Of a stretch of 64,000 nucleotides of DNA, positions 59,216 to 64,000 are shown in pieces. The notes beneath the pieces are model-generated. The model made no database searches and was not told the DNA's origin. It was given only the letters and a program-made list of their open reading frames with translations. The stretch is from Patulibacter brassicae (lineage in GTDB: Bacteria; Actinomycetota; Thermoleophilia; Solirubrobacterales; Solirubrobacteraceae). The stretch's first letter is position 1. Every line of letters begins with the position of its first letter. The DNA is taken from the NCBI RefSeq assembly GCF_033949425.1, contig NZ_JAXAVX010000002.1, positions 248,001 to 312,000 on the forward strand, given 5' to 3'. Position numbers and translations under genes: made by a program.

Positions 59216-60055
59216 ATGCCGGGCGCCGCCGAGCTCTTCACCGCGTGCCGCAGCTGCGGGCAGCAGGTGTCGACGTTCGTCACCGAGTGCCCGTACTGCG
59301 GCGCTCGCCTGCGCCGCCGCGCGCCGCGGCTCGAGCGGCGCGACGGCGACCTCGAGGCGCTGCTGCGCGCGCCGACCGTCGAGCCGGACCGCCAGCTCGA
59401 CGACGACGTCGTCGTCCCGCTGAAGCGGCGGCGCAAGGTCAAGGCACCGCGTGCCGCGAAGGCGCCGAGGCCCTCGCGGTCGCGCGGCGGGCGCGCGTCG
59501 TCGGCCGACCGCCGCGCGTGGGTGACGATCGTGATCGTCCTCCTGTCGCTCGTCGGCATCCCGGCCGCGCGCGCCGTGTCCGTCGGCGACCTGTTCCTCT
59601 TCGCCGGCCCCGGGGGGTCGGAGCCGTGGACGTACGCCACGGCGGCGCTCTCGTACTCCGGCGTCTGGCACGGCATCGGCGTGCTCACGACGCTCGGCGT
59701 CTTCGGCTGGCTCTGGGAGCGGCGCGCGGGGCTGCTCGGCAGCGTCGTCGTGCTGCTGACGTTCCTCGTGGCGGGTGTCGGGGGCCTGGCGCTCGCGGCG
59801 TCGGCCGGCGGCACGGACTTCTACGCGGGCGGCGGGGGCGCCGCGACCGCGCTGGCGATGGCGTGGATCGTCGCCGAGCTGCGGGCGCGCCAGCGCAACG
59901 AGTCGATCGACGGCGACCTGCTCGGCGCCACGACGCTGCTGGGCCTCACGCTCGTGACCTGCGCGGTCTCCGCGGCGGGGGCGCCGGTGGCGGCGGCGAT
60001 CGGCGTGCCGCTCGGCGCGTTGCTCGGGCTCGCGCTCTCCGCCGCGCGGCGCTGA
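59216..60055 (+). CDS. zinc-ribbon plus rhomboid-like membrane protein without catalytic Ser
   Basis: This 279-residue protein has an N-terminal zinc ribbon with Cys11, Cys14, Cys25 and Cys28 (CRSC and CPYC). A basic linker (about 66-100) leads to a polytopic region (about 101-278) of about six helices. The region WHGIGVLTTLGVFGWLWERR then AGLLGSVVVLLTFLVAGVGG follows the rhomboid pattern of helices 2-3. Where active rhomboids have GxSGA, this protein has GGGGA (205-209), so the nucleophile is absent and no catalytic His is clear. It would be a pseudo-protease if the family assignment is right. The start is fixed by TACAAT. Confidence 0.65.
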   Translation: MPGAAELFTACRSCGQQVSTFVTECPYCGARLRRRAPRLERRDGDLEALLRAPTVEPDRQLDDDVVVPLKRRRKVKAPRAAKAPRPSRSRGGRASSADRRAWVTIVIVLLSLVGIPAARAVSVGDLFLFAGPGGSEPWTYATAALSYSGVWHGIGVLTTLGVFGWLWERRAGLLGSVVVLLTFLVAGVGGLALAASAGGTDFYAGGGGAATALAMAWIVAELRARQRNESIDGDLLGATTLLGLTLVTCAVSAAGAPVAAAIGVPLGALLGLALSAARR

Positions 60056-60114
60056 TCCCGCGGCCGCGCGGCCTGCCCGCGCGCCCGGCGCAGCGGGTTC
60101 GTATGCTGGCCGCA

Positions 60115-60474
60115 GTGCCCGACGCCCCGTACTCCGCGCAGCAGGTCGACGCCGCCGTCCAGGCGATCAGCGACCCCGAGCGGCTGCGACGCGCCGAGCA
60201 GGTCGTCACCCACGCGGCGCCCGGGCTGCAGCGGATCATCGACGAGGCGCTGCACGACGGCGGCTGGTTCAGCCAGGGCCACGAGCAGCAGGTCGCGCAG
60301 GCGGCCGCCGAGCCGGATCTGCACGCCCGCGTGGGACGGCTGCAGCAGCTGCTCGCCGACGAGTCGCGCCTCGCGATGCTCGTCGGCGTGACCGTCGGCT
60401 TCGAGCTGCACCGCGAGCTCGAGGCCCAGGCCCGCCCGACCCCCGAACCCGGTGAGGAGACCCCCGAGCCATGA
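60115..60474 (+). CDS. small helical protein upstream of MBL hydrolase
   Basis: This 119-residue soluble helical protein reads VDAAVQAISDPERLRRAEQV, HAAPGLQRIIDEALHDGGWF and RVGRLQQLLADESRLAMLVG, with an acidic Pro-rich tail. I do not recognise the family. TATGCT (60102-60107) lies 7 nt before GTG 60115; an in-frame ATG at 60103 falls inside that box and is therefore less likely. Its stop overlaps the next ATG (ATGA), so it is the first gene of an operon with the hydrolase and the RAM-domain gene. Confidence 0.75.
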   Translation: MPDAPYSAQQVDAAVQAISDPERLRRAEQVVTHAAPGLQRIIDEALHDGGWFSQGHEQQVAQAAAEPDLHARVGRLQQLLADESRLAMLVGVTVGFELHRELEAQARPTPEPGEETPEP

Positions 60475-61151
60475 CCACGCTGACGTTCCTCGGCCAGTCC
60501 GCCGTCCTGCTGGAGGCCGACGGCACCACGGTGCTCGTCGACCCCTTCCTGAGCGGCAACCCGAAGGCGAGCACGAGCCCGGACGACGTCGCGCCCGACG
60601 TCATCCTGCTGACCCACGGGCACGGCGATCACTACGGCGACGTGGTGCCGATCGCGAAGCGCACCGGAGCGAAGGTCGTGGCGATCGTCGAGATCGCCAA
60701 CGAGCTCGCCGACCAGGGCATCGAGGACGTCGCCGATCCGAACCTCGGCGGCACGGTGACCTTCGACGGCGGCTGGGCGCGGTACGTGCCGGCGTGGCAC
60801 ACGAGCACGACGCCGAGCGGCACCGTCGCCACGCCGGCGGGGATCGTCATCCACCTCGGCGGCAAGACGATCTACCACCTCGGCGACACGGCGCTCTTCA
60901 GCGACCTCGCGCTGCCGGGCCGGCGCGACCGCCTCGACGCGGCGCTCGTGCCGATCGGGGGCCATTACACGATGGACCGCCACGACGCCGTCGAGGCGGC
61001 GCGCCTCGTCGGTGCCCCGGTCGTCGTCCCGGTCCACTACGACACGTTCCCGCCGATCGAGACCGACGCCGAGGCCTACAAGCGCGACGTCGAGGACGCC
61101 GGCATCGCGCGCGTCGAGGTGCTCGCCCCGGGCGCGAGCCTCGAGGTCTGA
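60471..61151 (+). CDS. UPF0173-type metal-dependent hydrolase (MBL fold)
   Basis: This 226-residue metallo-beta-lactamase-fold hydrolase is of the UlaG-like/UPF0173 group. Metal ligands are visible as THGHGDHYGD (HxHxDH), His in VPAWHTST, Asp in YHLGDTALFSDL and the terminal His in VPVHYDTFPP. GQSAVLLEADGTTVLVDPFL is the N-terminal strand pair. The substrate is unknown for this group. It overlaps the preceding gene by 4 nt and is followed 3 nt later by a RAM-domain gene, so three genes are likely co-transcribed. Confidence 0.92.
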   Translation: MTTLTFLGQSAVLLEADGTTVLVDPFLSGNPKASTSPDDVAPDVILLTHGHGDHYGDVVPIAKRTGAKVVAIVEIANELADQGIEDVADPNLGGTVTFDGGWARYVPAWHTSTTPSGTVATPAGIVIHLGGKTIYHLGDTALFSDLALPGRRDRLDAALVPIGGHYTMDRHDAVEAARLVGAPVVVPVHYDTFPPIETDAEAYKRDVEDAGIARVEVLAPGASLEV

Positions 61152-61154
61152 GCC

Positions 61155-61430
61155 GTGGCGACCGCGATCGTCCTCGTCCAGGCCGACCGCCGGGCCCTCG
61201 GGGACCTCGGCGAGCGGCTCGCCGAGACCGACGGGGTCGGCGAGGCGTACTCGGTGACCGGGGACTGGGACTTCGTCGCGATCGTCCGCGTCCCCCAGCA
61301 CGAGCAGCTCGCCGAGGTCGTCACCGGCCGGATCTCGCGGCTCGAGGGCGTCGAGCGCACGCAGACGCTCGTGGCGTTCGAGGCGTTCAGCCGTCACGAC
61401 CTCGACGCGCTGTTCGACGTCGGCGGCTGA
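61155..61430 (+). CDS. stand-alone Lrp/AsnC ligand-binding (RAM) domain protein
   Basis: This 91-residue protein consists of one alpha/beta RAM domain (TAIVLVQADRRALGDLGERL, VGEAYSVTGDWDFVAIVRVP, ISRLEGVERTQTLVAFEAFS) and has no DNA-binding helix-turn-helix. Such proteins bind small ligands, often amino acids, and can form oligomers with or act beside full Lrp/AsnC regulators. GTG 61155 lies 3 nt after the hydrolase stop, so it is in the same transcript. The ligand is unknown. Confidence 0.9.
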   Translation: MATAIVLVQADRRALGDLGERLAETDGVGEAYSVTGDWDFVAIVRVPQHEQLAEVVTGRISRLEGVERTQTLVAFEAFSRHDLDALFDVGG

Positions 61431-61499
61431 CCGCCCGGCCCCGCGCCGGGCTCCCACGGGACCGAGGCCACCGCGGGGGGTACCCGCTACCCTCGCCCG

Positions 61500-62213
61500 G
61501 TGCCGATCGCCCGCGCCGACCTCGGACCCTCCGCCGTGGACCTCCTCGGCCCCTGGGCGCGACGGGTCGGCCGGCGACGGTGGACGGTCGTCGGGGTCCT
61601 CGTCGCGGCCGTCGCGGTGGCCGCCGTCGCCTTCGCGCTCAGCCGCTCGGGCGACGAGCAGCTCGTCGTCCGCGGCCCGCTGACCTTCAACACGCGGATC
61701 GACGACCGCGTCACGCGCGAGCCGGCGCAGCCCGGCGAGCTGCTGCGGCTCGCGGTCGCCGCCCGCTACGCGCGCGGCGCCGACGGCGAGCGCACGCTCT
61801 CCCGCGGCGCCGAGGAGCTCGTCTACCGCGACGGCGGACCGGCGCCGAGCCGCCCGGAGCCGGCCGGCGCGCCGATCGCCCAGCTCGCGATCCGGATGGT
61901 GGGCGTCATGCGGCGCGTCCGGGCCGAGCTGGGACCCGACGCGCGGTTCCAGCTGCGCGGCGAGGGCCGCGTGAAGATCGGCAAGGACAACGCCGGCTGG
62001 CTCGCCCGCTACCAGTTCCGGCGCGGCGGTCGCACGTGGTTCGGCGTGCGCGTCCTGCTCATGCCCGACGTCGCGGGAACCCGCTCGCGGGTGCTCGACC
62101 TGTCGCTGCGGTCGCAGAGCTCGCCGGTGGTGCCGAACATCCGCCTCGCCGGCTCCAACGGCCCGATGCGGACGCCGTTCTACGGCGTGGCGTTCGGGAC
62201 CGAGGCGCCGTAG
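61500..62213 (+). CDS. membrane-anchored protein, unknown function
   Basis: This 237-residue protein has one N-terminal transmembrane helix (about 28-48; TVVGVLVAAVAVAAVAFALS). The extracytoplasmic beta-rich domain (about 50-237) includes LVVRGPLTFNTRIDDRVTRE, a KIGKDNAGWLARYQFRRGGR strand pair and VLLMPDVAGTRSRVLDLSLR. I recognise no family. GTG 61500 is supported by TACCCT (61488-61493) 6 nt upstream. It is convergent with the sigma-factor gene, with a 27-nt gap. Confidence 0.72.
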   Translation: MPIARADLGPSAVDLLGPWARRVGRRRWTVVGVLVAAVAVAAVAFALSRSGDEQLVVRGPLTFNTRIDDRVTREPAQPGELLRLAVAARYARGADGERTLSRGAEELVYRDGGPAPSRPEPAGAPIAQLAIRMVGVMRRVRAELGPDARFQLRGEGRVKIGKDNAGWLARYQFRRGGRTWFGVRVLLMPDVAGTRSRVLDLSLRSQSSPVVPNIRLAGSNGPMRTPFYGVAFGTEAP

Positions 62214-62240
62214 GCGGCACCCGGCGCGCCGCCGTCCGGC

Positions 62241-63773
62241 TCAGGGCGCCGGGGTGCCGGCGACCGTCGTGACGGTCATCGGGCCGGCGGCCCCCGGGGT
62301 GGGGGCCGGCGGCGCCGGCGTGGCGGTCGACGGCGCCGGCGCCTTCGGGGCCGGGGCCTTCGGCGTCGTCGTGCCGGCGGGCGGCGCACCCGTGGTCGGC
62401 GTGCCGGTCGCGGTCGGCGGCGTCGCCGGCAGCGTCACGGTCTGGGAGCCGCTGTCGACCGGCGGCGCCGTCGTGGTCGTCGTCGGCGACGACGGCGCGG
62501 CGGCCGGCGGGACGGGGGTCGCGGGCGCCGTCGTGGCGGCGGGCGGCACCGGCGTGACGGCGGTCGTCGTGCGGCGGGGGCGCGCGTCGGTGGTGGTCGT
62601 CGTGCGCTCGGTCGTCGCCGCGGGCACGGCGGCCGCGGCGCGCTCGGGCGGCGCGCTCGGGGTCGGGGCCACGCGGACCTCCGGCGGCGCGGCCGGCGCG
62701 GCCTCGTGCGCCTCGGCGAGCAGCGCCTGCGGCTGGCCGGTCGCCACGGACTGGTTGCGCGCGTGATCGACCTCGACCGCGCCGGCGGTGAAGATCGCCG
62801 CGGCGGCGAGCCCGGCGGCGGTCTTCGTCGCGATCGTCGAGACGCCCGTCGTGATGAGGCCGCCGGCGACCGAGCTCGCCGCCGCGCCCGAGACGGCCGC
62901 GCCGCCGGAGGCGCCGGCGCCCGCGGTGGCGTGGGCGAGGAGCTTCTTCACGACGACGAGGGGGCCGAGCGGGAACAGCGCCTGCATCGCGCGGTTGTTC
63001 GCCTTGAGGTGCGTCTGGAAGGTCGCGCAGCGCTCGCACTCCTTCAGGTGGCGCCGGACCGGCGGGCTCACGCGCTTCAGCGACTCCGAGACCTCGCCGA
63101 GCTCCTCGCGGACCTCCTCGCAGGTGAGGTTGCGCGCCTCGGACGCCTCGGCGAGCGCGACGCGGGCCCGGACGAGCAGCGACTTGACGCTGGGCACCGT
63201 GGTGTCCATCGCCTCGGCGATCTGGTCGTAGGAGAGCGCGTCGATCTCGCGCAGCAGCAGCGCGGTGCGCTGGGTCTCCGGCAGGGCGCGCACGTCGCCG
63301 AGCAGCTCGCGGAACTCCTCGCGCTTGTGCGCGGTGTCGGCCGCCGAGGTGCCGTTGTCCGCGATCCGGTCGTCGAGCGTGTCGACGCCGATCGGCTGGA
63401 TCTTGCGCAGGTGGTTCAGGCACCGGTTGCGGGCGATCCGGTAGAGCCATGGCCGGACGTTGATCGCGCGGTCGTCGCCGAGGATCGCGTTGAAGGCGTT
63501 CGCGAAGACCTCCTGCAGGACGTCCTCGGCGTCCTCGCGGCTGGAGAGCATGTGCCGGCAGAACGCCAGCAGCCGCGACTGGTAGCGCTGCACCAGGACC
63601 TCGTAGGCCGCCTGGTTGCCGCGACGGGTGAGCGTCACGAGCCGCTCGTCGCTCTGCAGGCGCAGGAGCGTCGAGGGGCCGCGGAGGCTCGGGGCGGTGT
63701 CGAGGGCGGAGACTTCCACGGTGACCTGGGGGAGCGGGGCGCGGCGCATCGTCCGAGGCGCCGGCTCCACCAT
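62241..63773 (-). CDS. ECF-type sigma factor fused to zinc-finger, membrane segment and Pro/Thr tail
   Basis: This 510-residue RNA polymerase sigma factor has region 2 at about 52-123 (AAYEVLVQRYQSRLLAFCRH, DAEDVLQEVFANAF, RPWLYRIARNRCLNHLRK). Region 4 is at about 163-210 (LPETQRTALLLREIDALSYD, TTVPSVKSLLVRARVALAEA). It is followed by an anti-sigma-like zinc finger (Cys218, His242, Cys246, Cys249), a hydrophobic Ala/Gly-rich stretch (about 265-334) with one good helix at 318-334, and a Thr/Pro/Ala tail of about 170 residues. The fusion could tether its own activity to the membrane. ATG 63773 is the apparent start. Confidence 0.9.
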   Translation of the reverse strand: MVEPAPRTMRRAPLPQVTVEVSALDTAPSLRGPSTLLRLQSDERLVTLTRRGNQAAYEVLVQRYQSRLLAFCRHMLSSREDAEDVLQEVFANAFNAILGDDRAINVRPWLYRIARNRCLNHLRKIQPIGVDTLDDRIADNGTSAADTAHKREEFRELLGDVRALPETQRTALLLREIDALSYDQIAEAMDTTVPSVKSLLVRARVALAEASEARNLTCEEVREELGEVSESLKRVSPPVRRHLKECERCATFQTHLKANNRAMQALFPLGPLVVVKKLLAHATAGAGASGGAAVSGAAASSVAGGLITTGVSTIATKTAAGLAAAAIFTAGAVEVDHARNQSVATGQPQALLAEAHEAAPAAPPEVRVAPTPSAPPERAAAAVPAATTERTTTTTDARPRRTTTAVTPVPPAATTAPATPVPPAAAPSSPTTTTTAPPVDSGSQTVTLPATPPTATGTPTTGAPPAGTTTPKAPAPKAPAPSTATPAPPAPTPGAAGPMTVTTVAGTPAP

Positions 63774-63872
63774 GGTGAACCCCGAACCTGAAGAGGAGTT
63801 GCGGTTCTCATCCGCTCCTCATCCGGAGACCGGGGGCGCGGGTCCGCCGGACGGCCGTATCCTGCGGCGGGC

Positions 63873-64000
63873 ATGGGCCGGGACGCGAGGATCGACGTGC
63901 GCCTCCAGCCGCGGGGCGGGCGGGACGGGATCCTCGGCTGGCGCGGCGATCGGCTGCTCGTGCGGGTGGCGGCCCCGCCGGTCGACGGCCGCGCGAACAT
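63873..64000 (+). CDS. DUF167/YggU family protein, 5' part; 3' end outside window
   Basis: The frame opens at ATG 63873 and is still open at the window edge (42 residues). IDVRLQPRGGRDGILGW, then LLVRVAAPPVDGRAN is the DUF167 core: the paired strands and the APPVDGRAN signature are unmistakable. The family is small (about 80-100 residues) and its function is unknown. TATCCT (63858-63863) lies 9 nt before the ATG. It diverges from the sigma-factor gene across a 99-nt gap. Confidence 0.85.
   Translation, partial: MGRDARIDVRLQPRGGRDGILGWRGDRLLVRVAAPPVDGRAN

Overview
The window is very GC-rich actinobacterial DNA (about 75% G+C). GTG starts are common and many start codons sit only 6-9 nt behind a TANNNT -10 box, so many mRNAs look leaderless. 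Gene content points to a Thermoleophilia/Solirubrobacterales-type actinobacterium: DUF4235 and DUF1707 proteins, an LCP wall-polymer ligase, an E. coli FbaB-like class I aldolase, PucR and ROK proteins, and the gene orders rsmI-metG-tatD-rsmA-ispE and glmU-prs-rplY-pth-mfd-mazG-eno-ftsB. The genus is an inference. No rRNA, CRISPR array, transposase or phage gene is visible. There is one tRNA (Gln, anticodon TTG).

Layout. 1-9.2 kb: the 3' part of lon, a Lys-rich membrane protein, two TetR regulators, a methyltransferase, a frameshifted aldo/keto reductase, an AraC-type regulator, glyS, and two FmdB-like genes near a CIRCE (HrcA) operator. 9.2-15.2 kb: an esterase, an LCP protein, a ROK kinase overlapping rsmI, and a TPP enzyme of the acetolactate synthase family. 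15.2-16.9 kb: a degenerate LytM protein and a decayed HicAB-like pair. 16.9-23.1 kb: metG, tatD, rsmA, ispE, a DedA-PAP2 fusion and a small membrane protein; from tatD onward they overlap by 4 nt each. 23.2-30.7 kb: a PucR regulator, an MTA/MTI phosphorylase, secreted proteins, tRNA-Gln, a serine hydrolase, and an AraC regulator divergent from an AhpD-like protein.

30.7-54.5 kb: the conserved block for wall precursor (glmU), PRPP (prs), translation (rplY, pth), transcription-coupled repair (mfd), NTP clean-up (mazG), glycolysis (eno) and division (ftsB-like). It is interrupted by a DUF4235 gene plus a secreted GH2 enzyme, and by a 5.9-kb island between pth and mfd. The island holds a 1.2-kb gene-free stretch with a 25-bp inverted repeat, guaB, a secreted protein, a hairpin cluster, an AbiEi-like/DUF559 gene and an array of GGAACGTTCC palindromes. 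It is the best place in the window to look for something undescribed.

54.6-64 kb: an I36-M23 secreted protein, small conserved proteins, an SNase-like nuclease, class I aldolase, a rhomboid-like protein without its serine, an MBL-fold hydrolase, a stand-alone RAM domain, an ECF sigma factor fused to a zinc-finger/membrane/Pro-Thr tail, and the start of a DUF167 gene.

A recurring theme is proteins that keep a recognisable fold but lack diagnostic metal or catalytic residues (both FmdB copies, the LytM protein, the rhomboid-like protein, the PAP2 half of the DedA fusion). Two genes carry apparent one-base deletions.
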